A stretch of 15,746 nucleotides of DNA from Candidatus Uhrbacteria bacterium (GTDB lineage: Bacteria > Patescibacteriota > Patescibacteriia > UBA9934): assembly GCA_903891735.1 (NCBI GenBank), contig CAITFQ010000071.1:1-15746 (forward strand), written 5' to 3'. Under the pieces are notes generated by a model. The model saw only the letters and a program-made list of their open reading frames with translations, did not search any database and was not told the origin of the DNA. Within the stretch, counting starts at the first letter, position 1; each line of letters opens with the position of its first letter. Shown here piece after piece: positions 6,105 through 13,075 of the stretch. Made by a program: the position numbers and the translations under genes.

Positions 6105-6958
6105 CTCTTCAACCACTTAGTGAGGCGAGAGAGGAGGCCGGCTGGTGCCGGCTCCTCTTTTTCTTGGATGGGGTAGGTTTCGGTTTGGTCGTTATTAAAC
6201 CAAGCTTTATCTTTAGCTGATCTGGTATTGATGTTGGTTGAAGGTAGTAGATCGGGTAGGTGTTTGCTACCGGGTTTTGTTTTCTGTTTGGCATTCTCAG
6301 CTGTAGTCAGCTCGTAGATTTTCTTTTCTTCTTGGTCGATGACGTGTTGGTAAACTTCGCGTTGACCGGGCGAGAGGTAGCCTTTGGCGAATTCGGCTTG
6401 AATGGTTTTGATGGTGTGTTTGGCGTTGGTGATGAGATCTTGTTCATGTGTACGAGGTGGGGTGTCGGGGAGTGGTGGGATTTCTTTTTCAGGAGTAGGG
6501 GCTACGGTTTTTTTTATGTCTGGATAGTTTTGAAATTCTGCTTTGCTGAAATTTTTGGGACGTGGATCGGTGACTTCGTTTTTTTGCGAGACCAGAGCTT
6601 TTTGGTTATGGCGCTTGTTGCGAATGGCGGCTACGCGCTTAAGTTCGTCAAGATCTACGGCGGGCGGGTGGCCAGGTTCTGGCTGTTGGTAGAATTGAGC
6701 TGATTTACTGATTATTTTGGTTGGTTCTGGCAAGTAGTGGCGATCATTGGGATCTTGTTCGGCTTCTGGATGTAAGCGGCCAAAGTCGAGGCCCTGCAAG
6801 CCGATACTGATAGCGTCGTCAGTTTCGCGGGTGACAGGGGGCAGTTCAAACATCTCGTCGACTTTATCGCTGATGCTGGGTAATTCTTTTCTGTTTTGGA
6901 CGATTTTTCGTTCGATTCCAGTAGTGTGAGGAGCGCTTTCGGTATTTCGGCGAGGCAT
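6101..6958 (-). CDS. Hypothetical proline-rich, probably disordered protein
   Basis: 285 residues, not recognised. It is rich in Pro, Lys, Glu, Gln and Asn, with low-complexity stretches such as 'EKEIPPLPDTPPRTHEQD' and no hydrophobic membrane segment. One more ordered helical block lies at about 178-220 ('NAKHTIKTIQAEFAKGYL' onward). The C-terminus ends in a short amphipathic basic helix, 'LLSRLTKWLKS', that could touch a membrane or partner (inference). It is largely disordered by composition, so it may be a linker or scaffold protein. The extended -10 TGCTATACT upstream supports expression. Its stop codon overlaps that of convergent thrS (6101-6104), and the thrS terminator hairpin is embedded in its 3' coding end. 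Confidence 0.65.
   Translation of the reverse strand: MPRRNTESAPHTTGIERKIVQNRKELPSISDKVDEMFELPPVTRETDDAISIGLQGLDFGRLHPEAEQDPNDRHYLPEPTKIISKSAQFYQQPEPGHPPAVDLDELKRVAAIRNKRHNQKALVSQKNEVTDPRPKNFSKAEFQNYPDIKKTVAPTPEKEIPPLPDTPPRTHEQDLITNAKHTIKTIQAEFAKGYLSPGQREVYQHVIDQEEKKIYELTTAENAKQKTKPGSKHLPDLLPSTNINTRSAKDKAWFNNDQTETYPIQEKEEPAPAGLLSRLTKWLKS
6131..6162 (+). terminator. Strong intrinsic terminator for thrS inside the convergent gene
   Basis: GAGGA-G-GCCGGC (6131-6142) folds back on GCCGGC-TCCTC (6147-6157) with a TGGT loop and one bulged G. This gives 11 base pairs followed by TTTTT (6158-6162). It lies 27 nt past the thrS stop. On the minus strand the same bases encode part of the C-terminus of the hypothetical protein ('EEPAPAGLL'). 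There is no T-run in the other direction, so it serves thrS only. Confidence 0.85.
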
Positions 6959-6981
6959 AGGTTATAGCTAGAGTTGTGGTT

Positions 6982-6990
6982 AGTATAGCA
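6982..6990 (-). promoter_or_regulatory. Extended -10 promoter TGCTATACT (minus strand)
   Basis: The reverse complement of 6982-6990 reads TGCTATACT, identical to the promoter at 2962-2970. It lies 23 nt upstream of the ATG at 6958, giving an expected leader of about 16 nt without a Shine-Dalgarno. No good -35 at standard spacing. Confidence 0.5.
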
Positions 6991-6996
6991 TAAATC

Positions 6997-7025
6997 TTGA
7001 CAAAAGTGCTTTTTTTGGCTAGGGT
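6997..7025 (+). promoter_or_regulatory. Promoter TTGACA-N17-TAGGGT with RBS downstream
   Basis: A perfect -35 TTGACA (6997-7002), 17-bp spacer, then TAGGGT (7020-7025), a weak -10 of the TAnnnT type. It faces away from the minus-strand promoter at 6982-6990. A strong Shine-Dalgarno AAGGAGGG (7036-7043) follows, 4 nt before the ATG at 7048; this decides the start of that gene. Confidence 0.5.
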
Positions 7026-7047
7026 TAGTTCACCCAAGGAGGGCGAC

Positions 7048-7617
7048 ATGAGCAAACTCTGTCTGTACGAAAGGCAAAGCGAGAGCGAGGTTTTTTCCGA
7101 GCAGTCGGGCACTCCGCGACGAGCCGAGGTCGTCATGATCGACGGCGGACTAGCGGCGTGGGAACGGCCGTATCAGTTGTACGCCTTGTCCTGCTACAAG
7201 GTGCTCGACGGCTTCTTGCGCGAGGTCATCACCAAGATCTGGAGTAAGGCCCTGGACGAGGGCTACCAACTCGAACCGTGGCTGTTCGCGGTCACGCTGG
7301 AGCGGCTCCACGCCGTCATTGTGCAGCACGACTGGTCTGACACCAATCGCGCTCGCCTGGAAGGTGTTCGCAGCCTCAAGTGGCAGCAGCCGAGCCTGGA
7401 CGAGTTCGTTGGTCGTAGTGTGCAGATCCGCAATCAGCTGTGGGACGACGAGTATGAGCTCGACCTGGTTCTGGTGGCCGAGTGTGGTCTCCGCTTCGAC
7501 TCGATGAGCTACCACCTAGCGACCCGCGTCTTCCGGCTTGGTTGGCTGGCCATGACTGACAACATCAACGTGAACTTCATGCTGCATGCCAAGCGGCGAG
7601 CCGCAAGGACAGGATGA
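7048..7617 (+). CDS. Hypothetical protein with atypical codon use
   Basis: 189 residues, not recognised. The start is the ATG 4 nt after AAGGAGGG, although the frame stays open upstream to a TTG at 6997. The protein looks globular and mixed alpha/beta, with many Trp and Leu ('LSCYKVLDGFLREVITKIW' near 49-67) and a basic end 'LHAKRRAARTG'. There is no signal peptide or clear membrane segment. Third codon positions are mostly C or G, unlike the G/T-rich neighbours, and the plus-strand G excess seen elsewhere is weak here. With its own promoter and terminator it forms a self-contained cassette. It may be a transferred gene or a highly expressed one under codon selection; these cannot be told apart here. 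Confidence 0.8.
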   Translation: MSKLCLYERQSESEVFSEQSGTPRRAEVVMIDGGLAAWERPYQLYALSCYKVLDGFLREVITKIWSKALDEGYQLEPWLFAVTLERLHAVIVQHDWSDTNRARLEGVRSLKWQQPSLDEFVGRSVQIRNQLWDDEYELDLVLVAECGLRFDSMSYHLATRVFRLGWLAMTDNINVNFMLHAKRRAARTG

Positions 7618-7631
7618 AGTTTCCCACCGCG

Positions 7632-7662
7632 CACGGTCTCCTCGGAGGCCGTGTTGCTTTTT
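7632..7662 (+). terminator. Intrinsic terminator after the 7048 gene
   Basis: CACGGTCTC pairs with GAGGCCGTG (one G-T pair) around a CTCG loop, followed by TTGCTTTTT. It lies 15 nt after the stop codon at 7617 and before miaA. Confidence 0.85.
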
Positions 7663-7670
7663 ATGGGTGT

Positions 7671-7698
7671 TTGAGATTATGATGCCGCCCAGTAGAGA
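7671..7698 (+). promoter_or_regulatory. Possible miaA promoter, leaderless spacing
   Basis: TTGAGA (7671-7676, 5 of 6), 16-bp spacer and TAGAGA (7693-7698, weak -10) lie just after the preceding terminator. The -10 ends 7 nt before the ATG at 7706, the same spacing as at 138/146. A better hexamer, TAGAAT (7699-7704), is too near the ATG to drive it. Confidence 0.3.
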
Positions 7699-7705
7699 TA
7701 GAATT

Positions 7706-8671
7706 ATGGATAAGATTAAAGTGATAGCGGTAGTTGGGCCGACGGCTGCGGGGAAATCCGAGGTTGGGGTGCGGTTGGCGCAGGCGCTGGATGGCGAGGT
7801 GATTTGCGTTGATTCGCGGACGGTTTATAAAGAGATGAATGTGGGGACGGCGAAGGTGACCGGTGAGAAGTTTTCGAAAATCGAAGCTCGTGAGGGGGAA
7901 TTATCGATGAACGATTTGTTTGAGGCGCGACCGGTGATGGTTGAAGATATCCCGCATTGGGGAGTCGACTTGGTGGGTGCTGACGAGGCTTTTACGGTGG
8001 CGGATTTTGTTAGCTATGCGCAGAAGAAGATAAACGATATTAACAGACGTGGGAAACTACCAATATTGGTGGGAGGTACGGGGTTGTATTTTAGGGCGTT
8101 GTTGGATGGGCTGACGTTGACGGATGTTGATATCGATGAGAAGTTGCGGACTGAACTGGAAGCTAAATCTACCGAAGAGCTGGTCGAGCTGTTAGGCGAA
8201 CGTGATCCGGATGCGGCGAGCAGCATCGATGTAATGAACCGGCGACGAGTGGTGAGGGCGCTCGAGATTGTCATGACGACGGGGTCGACGTTGGCCAGTC
8301 AGCAACGGAAGGTTGAAACTCCGTATGAGGTTCTGTATTTGGGCATGGATATTGATAAAGAAGTTTTATTTGACCGGATTAATGCGCGAGTAGATGTGAT
8401 GGTCGGTTCGGGGCTGATCGATGAGGCGAGGAATTTACTCGATAAGTACGGCGCCGAGAGTCAGGCGATGAGTGGGATTGGGTATAGGCAGTTGGCGCGA
8501 TTTTTTGCGGGGACGTTGCCACTTAGAGAGGCCATCGACCGGATAAAAATCGATAGTCGCCATTACGCAAAACGACAGTTGACCTGGTTTAAAGCAGATC
8601 AACGTGTCGTTTGGGTGTCGTCGATTGTCGAGGCGCTGACTGAGGCTAAGAAATGGCTTGGACGATACTAA
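7706..8671 (+). CDS. miaA: tRNA dimethylallyltransferase
   Basis: Transfers a dimethylallyl group from DMAPP to N6 of A37 in tRNAs that read codons starting with U. The protein has 321 residues from the ATG at 7706. It shows the P-loop 'GPTAAGKS' (11-18), 'CVDSRTVYKEMNVGTAK' (34-50), 'LVGGTGLYFRALLDGL' (121-136), 'NRRRVVRALEI', 'SGIGYRQL' and the C-terminal 'YAKRQLTWF'. Between 'GTAK' and 'FTVADF' the loop is longer than in E. coli MiaA and holds 'IPHWGVDLV' (82-90), a form I associate with Patescibacteria. In-frame ATGs at 7679 and 7682 lie upstream, but MiaA proteins normally begin just before the P-loop strand, so 7706 is preferred. The stop overlaps the gatB stop on the other strand (8668-8671). 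Confidence 0.95.
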   Translation: MDKIKVIAVVGPTAAGKSEVGVRLAQALDGEVICVDSRTVYKEMNVGTAKVTGEKFSKIEAREGELSMNDLFEARPVMVEDIPHWGVDLVGADEAFTVADFVSYAQKKINDINRRGKLPILVGGTGLYFRALLDGLTLTDVDIDEKLRTELEAKSTEELVELLGERDPDAASSIDVMNRRRVVRALEIVMTTGSTLASQQRKVETPYEVLYLGMDIDKEVLFDRINARVDVMVGSGLIDEARNLLDKYGAESQAMSGIGYRQLARFFAGTLPLREAIDRIKIDSRHYAKRQLTWFKADQRVVWVSSIVEALTEAKKWLGRY

Positions 8672-10140
8672 GCTAGAGCATCTAAGATGGATTGGGTGGC
8701 GAGGTCAGGGTCGACGTTGCCTTTGGTGGCGCGCATGAGTTGGCCCAAGAAGAATTGCAGAAGCTTGGTTTCGCCGTGTTTGTAGCGGGTGACTTCGTTG
8801 GGGTTCTTTACGATGATATCGTCGACGATGGTTTTGAGTTCCGAGCCGTTGTTGATTTTGACGGCGCCCAAGCTTTCCATGGTGTGCGGGGCGCTCCAGC
8901 CGTGCTCGAGCATGGCAGATAGGACTTCGAGGCCTTTGGCGGCGGTGAGTTGGTTGTTAGCGATGAGGGTCAGGAATTCGGCGAAGTTGGCTGGGGTTAG
9001 CTTAGCCGAGCTGATTTCGATTTTACGATCGGCGAGCAAGGCAGCTAGCTTCGTTAAGAGCCAACTGGAAAGAAGCTTGCTCAGTTTGGGGCTTGCTTCG
9101 AGGTCGGTGAGTAGCTCCGAGTAGACAGCTTCGGTGAAGTTAGCGAGAGCAGGATCTTCGACAATCTGGCGAGCGTCGTCGGCTTTGAAACCGAATTCAG
9201 CCATGAAGCGGGCGCGTTTGGCAGCGGGGAGTTCGGGCATGAGGAGCTTCATTTCGGCGGCGAGAGATTCTAGCTCCAAAGGTGGGATGTCTGGTTCGGG
9301 GAAGAAACGATAATCAGCCGCGTCTTCTTTGACGCGTTGTTCGTCCGTCCGCATGGCAGCGTCGTTCCAACCACGGGTGGTGGTTTTGGTGGGGGGTGTG
9401 CCAGCTTCCCAGAGTTTGGTTTGGCGAGAAATTTCGTAAGCAATGGCGCGCTCGACAGCACGGAAAGAGTTGAGGTTTTTGAGTTCAGTTTTGGTGTTGA
9501 GGGGACCGATCCAGTTGTCCTCGTCGTCGACCTCGCGCAGAGAAATGTTGACGTCGCAACGGAGTTGGCCCTTTTCCATGTCAGCGTCACTGACGCCCAA
9601 GGTGCGGACCAGCAGGCGGAGTTCGTAGAGGTAGGCTTTGGCCTCCGCAGCTGAATGGATGTCCGGTTTGGTGACAATTTCGCAGAGTGGCGCGCCGCCG
9701 CGGTTGAAGTCGACGTAGGTGTGAGCGTCAGCCCCGTGGATGTTTTTGCCGGCGTCTTCTTCCAGGTGCATGCGCTCGAGGCCGACACGGACTGGTTCGC
9801 TGCGACCGGGAACTTCCAGATCGACGTAGCCGTTACGCATGACGGGCAGATCGAACTGCGAGATTTGATAAGCTTTGGGGAGATCGGGGTAGAAGTAATG
9901 CTTGCGGTCGAACTTGCTGTGGGCGGTAATGTTGCCGTTTAAGGCGAGGCCCAAGAGGACGGCGTAACGCAAAGCCTGCTCGTTCGGAACGGGCAAAGTG
10001 CCGGGGTGAGCTAAACAGATAGGGCAAACATTGGTGTTGGGGCTGGCGTCGTTGATATTCGTCGAACAGCCGCAAAAGAGCTTGGTTTTGGTGCTTAGTT
10101 GAACGTGGGTTTCTAAGCCGATAACAGGAAGAAAACGCAT
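8668..10140 (-). CDS. gatB: Asp/Glu-tRNA amidotransferase subunit B
   Basis: The tRNA-binding and kinase subunit of GatCAB. It activates misacylated Glu-tRNA-Gln or Asp-tRNA-Asn so that ammonia from GatA can amidate it. It has 490 residues, close to the usual 475-490. Motifs: 'PVIGLETHVQL' at the start, the zinc site Cys23/Cys25/Cys39/Cys42, 'KHYFYPDLPKAYQISQFD', 'HLEEDAGKNIH', 'VDFNRGGAPLCEIVTKPD' and 'EKGQLRCDVNISLR'. The C-terminal 150 residues form the helical and YqeY-like tail that binds the tRNA elbow. gatA and gatC are not in the window, so the complex is split across the genome. It begins 12 nt after the stop of an upstream membrane-protein gene and is probably co-transcribed with it. 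Confidence 0.96.
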   Translation of the reverse strand: MRFLPVIGLETHVQLSTKTKLFCGCSTNINDASPNTNVCPICLAHPGTLPVPNEQALRYAVLLGLALNGNITAHSKFDRKHYFYPDLPKAYQISQFDLPVMRNGYVDLEVPGRSEPVRVGLERMHLEEDAGKNIHGADAHTYVDFNRGGAPLCEIVTKPDIHSAAEAKAYLYELRLLVRTLGVSDADMEKGQLRCDVNISLREVDDEDNWIGPLNTKTELKNLNSFRAVERAIAYEISRQTKLWEAGTPPTKTTTRGWNDAAMRTDEQRVKEDAADYRFFPEPDIPPLELESLAAEMKLLMPELPAAKRARFMAEFGFKADDARQIVEDPALANFTEAVYSELLTDLEASPKLSKLLSSWLLTKLAALLADRKIEISSAKLTPANFAEFLTLIANNQLTAAKGLEVLSAMLEHGWSAPHTMESLGAVKINNGSELKTIVDDIIVKNPNEVTRYKHGETKLLQFFLGQLMRATKGNVDPDLATQSILDALA

Positions 10141-10152
10141 ACGGGGTTCAGC

Positions 10153-10908
10153 TTACTCAACTTTGAGCGACTGGTAAAGGAGGGTGAAATAGACGATTAT
10201 TAGAGGGAAGATGGCGATCTCGAGGAGGCTGATTAAGGCGTCGGCGGCTAGAGGCGGGGTCATGGTGTCAAACGGTTGACTGGGGTTGAAACCGAAAGCA
10301 AAGAGGATTAGTCCGCCGATTATTAAATAGAGGGCGAAGAAGAGGATGATAAAGGCCCAGAGGCGCCAGGTGACGCCCCAGAAGCGGTCACGGACTAGGT
10401 TGCGGCTAGCAATGAGGGCGGCGGTGCCACGGGTGTGTTCAAAAAGGACGATTTGTTTGACGAAAGCGAACCAGGTGATAAAGATCAGTCCAGGAATGAC
10501 GAGGATACTGCCGACTAAACAGACGAAGCCGGCCAAGAGGTTGGCTAGGAAAACTGGGAGAATGTTGCGCCAGGCGGCTGTTTCCGCGGTGGTGCTGGCG
10601 ACTAGTAATTCAGACTGATTAGCGAATTTAGTTTGCCAAATGGGTACGTGCAAGGTGATGACGTTGAAGATGTTGATGGCGACGAAGGCCAAAGCTACAT
10701 TGTCGACTAAATCCAGGAGACCGCCAAGATTACTGTGGCCTAAGGTGACGCGAATAATAATGTGGAGAGCGATTGGTAAAAGTAGCCAGCTGGTGTAGCC
10801 GATGGCTAATTTATAGTTTTTTGTCAGGAGGTGGCAACTATTTTTGAGTAGGGTAAAGAAGCTAGGTAGTGCTGGCTTGGCAGGTGTCGACGAGGCTTTG
10901 GAAGACAT
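10153..10908 (-). CDS. Polytopic membrane protein B (YciC / GDPD membrane-domain-like)
   Basis: 251 residues with about six hydrophobic segments ('IGYTSWLLLPIALHIII', 'VFLANLLAGFVCLVGSILVI', 'WAFIILFFALYLIIGGLILF', 'IAIFPLIIVYFTLLY'). 'VIPGLIFITWFAFVKQIVLF' followed by 'ALIASRNLVRDRFWGVTWRL' matches the pattern of the YciC/glycerophosphodiesterase membrane-domain families. There is no catalytic domain. Function unknown; an envelope or lipid-related role is possible. The ATG at 10908 is chosen over a TTG at 10920. It still overlaps the upstream membrane gene by 47 nt, so translation is likely coupled. It resembles that gene in fold and is probably a paralogue. Confidence 0.7.
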   Translation of the reverse strand: MSSKASSTPAKPALPSFFTLLKNSCHLLTKNYKLAIGYTSWLLLPIALHIIIRVTLGHSNLGGLLDLVDNVALAFVAINIFNVITLHVPIWQTKFANQSELLVASTTAETAAWRNILPVFLANLLAGFVCLVGSILVIPGLIFITWFAFVKQIVLFEHTRGTAALIASRNLVRDRFWGVTWRLWAFIILFFALYLIIGGLILFAFGFNPSQPFDTMTPPLAADALISLLEIAIFPLIIVYFTLLYQSLKVE

Positions 10909-11716
10909 AATAATCGGCAATGACTAAGAAAGGAATGGTGAGAGTGGTGAGGCCGATGTTGATTAAGTCGTTGACGATGAAGAGCGGCATGAGGAGACTT
11001 GGCGAGCCAACCACGAGCAAGGAGAGAATGAAATGGGTAATTTTTGGAGCTAGGAAGAGAATAATGCCGATGACCAGGTTGGGAATAATGATACGGATGA
11101 GAACCAACCACCAGCGGTGGAGAACAAGCTGGTGGGCTCGTTTAAGCGATTTGATAACGCCTAAATTTTCCAGGATCAAAGCGTAAGGGGCGAAGATGGT
11201 GGTGATGCCAAGCCAAGCGACCAAACAAGTGGCGACCAGGCCGCCAAAAAGGACAAAGAGAATGCCGGCTAAGAAGATGATCATGCTGTTGCTGTGCAGG
11301 GCGGTCGAAACCAGGAAAATGATGGTGCCAGGCAAGAGACAGAGGATAGCCAGACCGATGAGAATCAAGGCAATAATGATGGAAACGCCCAATGATGGCA
11401 GGAATTTTTTCCAAGCTAGGCGGTTCAGGTTGTCGGTTTTAGCTTTCTTGTTTTGGGTTTGGCTGTTGACGGTCAGAATAAGCGCGTTGAAGGTCCAGAT
11501 GCTAGCCCCGGCGCTGATAATCATGCCGATTAAGGTACAGATGGCACTGAGGAAAAGACGACTCAGACTGGTGTTGGAATAGAGGATGGTGGCGGCGATA
11601 AAGAAGGGCGCGCCAGCAAAGAGATAAAGCGAGATATTCATCAGTTTTTTGAAGTTTTGACGATAGTGATGAACGCTTTGGTCGACGACTTGGCCGACGC
11701 TGATGAGTGTTGCCAT
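10862..11716 (-). CDS. Polytopic membrane protein A (YciC / GDPD membrane-domain-like)
   Basis: 284 residues with about six membrane segments, for example 'FLPSLGVSIIIALILIGLAI', 'FLAGILFVLFGGLVATCLVA' and 'LIRIIIPNLVIGIILFLAP'. The segment 'YALILENLGVIKSLKRAHQL' followed by 'VLHRWWLVLIRI' is the charged loop typical of this membrane-domain family and parallels 'SRNLVRDRFWGV' in the next gene. The start is the ATG at 11716; an upstream extension to 11767 would run through a consensus promoter, so it is rejected. A near-perfect promoter lies 22 nt upstream, so the gene heads a unit with membrane protein B and gatB. Function unknown. Confidence 0.72.
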   Translation of the reverse strand: MATLISVGQVVDQSVHHYRQNFKKLMNISLYLFAGAPFFIAATILYSNTSLSRLFLSAICTLIGMIISAGASIWTFNALILTVNSQTQNKKAKTDNLNRLAWKKFLPSLGVSIIIALILIGLAILCLLPGTIIFLVSTALHSNSMIIFLAGILFVLFGGLVATCLVAWLGITTIFAPYALILENLGVIKSLKRAHQLVLHRWWLVLIRIIIPNLVIGIILFLAPKITHFILSLLVVGSPSLLMPLFIVNDLINIGLTTLTIPFLVIADYYVFQSLVDTCQASTT

Positions 11717-11738
11717 AGGGAAAAATATATTTGGGTCT

Positions 11739-11767
11739 ATTATAGCAGCTTTAACCGGTAGTCCCAA
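11739..11767 (-). promoter_or_regulatory. Consensus promoter for the membrane-protein/gatB unit
   Basis: On the minus strand: TTGGGA (11767-11762), 17-bp spacer ending in TGC, then TATAAT (11744-11739). The extended -10 TGCTATAAT is a perfect consensus. The expected start is near 11731, 15 nt before the ATG at 11716. The promoter overlaps the last dut codons and stop, so this unit can be read independently of dut and the transposase. Confidence 0.8.
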
Positions 11768-12182
11768 ATCCGCCGCGATTGGGCAGAGCGATGTCTGCCG
11801 TCAGCTCGTGGAAGGTGACTTGGGGGGTGGGAATGACCACGCCCTGGGCCACGCGGTCGCCAGCTTTGAGGGAGACGGGGGAGTCCGTGATGTTTTGCAG
11901 GACGAGGTTGATAGCGTCCGCGGGGCCGCAGTAGTCGGAGTCGAGGACGCCGACGCCGTTGGCTAGAGTAATGCCTTTTTTGGTGGTGTTGGAGCTGCGG
12001 GAGGCGAGGAGGAGGAAATAGCCGGCGGGGATTTGGACGACCAGGCCGGTGGAGGTTTTGACGATCGAGCGAGGAGGAATCTCCAGGTCTTCGATGAGGG
12101 CGAGGTCGAAGCCGGCGGCGCCAGCGGTTTGATAGGCGGGGAGGAGGGCGGCGGGGTGGAGTTTTTTGAAATTTATGATCAT
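11751..12182 (-). CDS. dut: dUTP diphosphatase (trimeric dUTPase)
   Basis: Hydrolyses dUTP to dUMP and pyrophosphate, keeping uracil out of DNA and supplying dUMP for thymidylate synthesis. The 143-residue protein has the five trimeric dUTPase motifs: 'GAAGFDLAL' (motif 1), 'SRSSNTTKKGI' (motif 2), 'NGVGVLDSDYCG' (motif 3 with the catalytic Asp), 'GDRVAQGVV' (motif 4) and the C-terminal P-loop-like 'RGGFGTTG' (motif 5). Its ATG overlaps the transposase TGA (ATGA) and lies three bases from the inverted repeat of a mobile element. Any original dut promoter has been displaced, and expression may depend on read-through and coupling. thyX, which uses the dUMP product, lies divergently beyond the element. 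Confidence 0.95.
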   Translation of the reverse strand: MIINFKKLHPAALLPAYQTAGAAGFDLALIEDLEIPPRSIVKTSTGLVVQIPAGYFLLLASRSSNTTKKGITLANGVGVLDSDYCGPADAINLVLQNITDSPVSLKAGDRVAQGVVIPTPQVTFHELTADIALPNRGGFGTTG

Positions 12183-13054
12183 ACGGGGTCAGGTCGTCGA
12201 TTGTCTGATTTTAATAAATTGTTGAATATAGCTGAGACTGTTGAGCGCTGAAGTTTGAGATGACTAGCTATTTGGGTAATAGAGTAGGCGCATTTTTGTC
12301 GGGCTAAAAATATTCCCTGATTTCGTTCTTGCAATGAGTCATTTTGATCAAAAATGTCAGCCAGGGTCGGTCGACCAATCAACCGCTCGGTCAATGGTAT
12401 TTCTGTTATCTGTGACGATATTTTGACTTTGTTCCAAATGGCATCGATGAATTGAGGAGAACCGAGTATACGGTTAGCGGAGGCTTCTTCGAACGGCGAG
12501 GGTTGACCAATACCATCGTATACGAAATCCTTATATTGTTTTTTGGCCTTGGTGATTATTTTTGAAAAGTTTCTTAGAGTTGTATCAATGGTTAGGAATT
12601 TTGGTGGGGCAATAAGACCAGATGTAGCTGCATAATTACTCCATTTCCAGCGTTCTGGCTTATTGACGAGTTTGGCTCGAACCGGATTTAGTACGATATA
12701 GCGGACTACTTCTTGCAGATAAGTTTCGGCTTCGATAAGAAAAGCTTTGTAGCGACCTTGAAGGAGGTGGCCGACAGTGTGGTGATGATAATTGAAATCT
12801 TGGGTGTAAATTCCGTTTAAGTTACGCATGCCCTCGGCTAGATTCGCTTCCAGCGTTTCGATGAGCAGGTGATAATGATTATTCATTAAGCAATAGGCAT
12901 GGCAGCGCCAATTGAAGGTGGTACAAGTGTTAGCAAGAAGATTCAAAAAATGTTTGCGGTCGAGGTCGTTGTCGAAAATCGGCAGGCGTTTATTGCCGCG
13001 GGAAGTGATGTGGTAAAAGGCGCCGGGGTATTCGATGCGTAGAGGACGAGCCAT
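12179..13054 (-). CDS. REP-associated tyrosine transposase (IS200-like, Y1/HUH)
   Basis: 291 residues beginning with the family hallmark 'MARPLRIEYPGAFYHITSRG'. The HUH metal site is H60-Y-H62 in 'MNNHYHLLIE'. The region 'LLQGRYKAFLIEAETYLQEV' followed by 'VRYIVLNPVRAKLV' holds the candidate catalytic tyrosine (Tyr112 or Tyr119). The C-terminus carries a helix-turn-helix-like segment 'YSITQIASHLKLQRSTVSAI'. These enzymes nick and join single-stranded DNA at REP sequences. The frame is intact, so the enzyme may be active. The frame stays open upstream to 13180, across the inverted repeat, but the family start is the ATG at 13054. The reading frame leaves the element and stops in the dut start codon (ATGA). 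Confidence 0.93.
   Translation of the reverse strand: MARPLRIEYPGAFYHITSRGNKRLPIFDNDLDRKHFLNLLANTCTTFNWRCHAYCLMNNHYHLLIETLEANLAEGMRNLNGIYTQDFNYHHHTVGHLLQGRYKAFLIEAETYLQEVVRYIVLNPVRAKLVNKPERWKWSNYAATSGLIAPPKFLTIDTTLRNFSKIITKAKKQYKDFVYDGIGQPSPFEEASANRILGSPQFIDAIWNKVKISSQITEIPLTERLIGRPTLADIFDQNDSLQERNQGIFLARQKCAYSITQIASHLKLQRSTVSAIFNNLLKSDNRRPDPV
12185..12210. repeat. Left copy of 26-bp inverted repeat
   Basis: An exact reverse complement of 13076-13101. It encodes most of the transposase C-terminal residues 'SDNRRPDP' and starts three bases from the dut ATG. TCAG/CTGA inside it (12189-12192/12205-12208) could form a short hairpin. Confidence 0.9.
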
Positions 13055-13075
13055 ATTTACTAGACAATAACATAC

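Noticed and set aside
6260..6703. 147-residue plus-strand open frame opposite the proline-rich gene
   Set aside because: It is Phe/Gly/Val-rich antisense output of a Lys/Pro/Asn-rich gene, with no ribosome binding site or promoter. A shadow frame.
7150..7515. Long minus-strand open frame opposite the 7048 gene
   Set aside because: High C/G at third positions of the real gene removes stops on the other strand. The plus-strand gene has RBS, promoter and terminator.
10141..10155. Sequence before the gatB ATG (ACCCCGTATG) resembles that before the dut ATG
   Set aside because: The dut copy comes from the mobile-element repeat; the gatB match is only about ten bases, with no other part of the repeat. 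Probably coincidence.
11717..11767. Longer N-terminus for membrane protein A (start at 11767)
   Set aside because: The added segment contains a consensus promoter and the end of dut, and the ATG at 11716 gives a normal family start.
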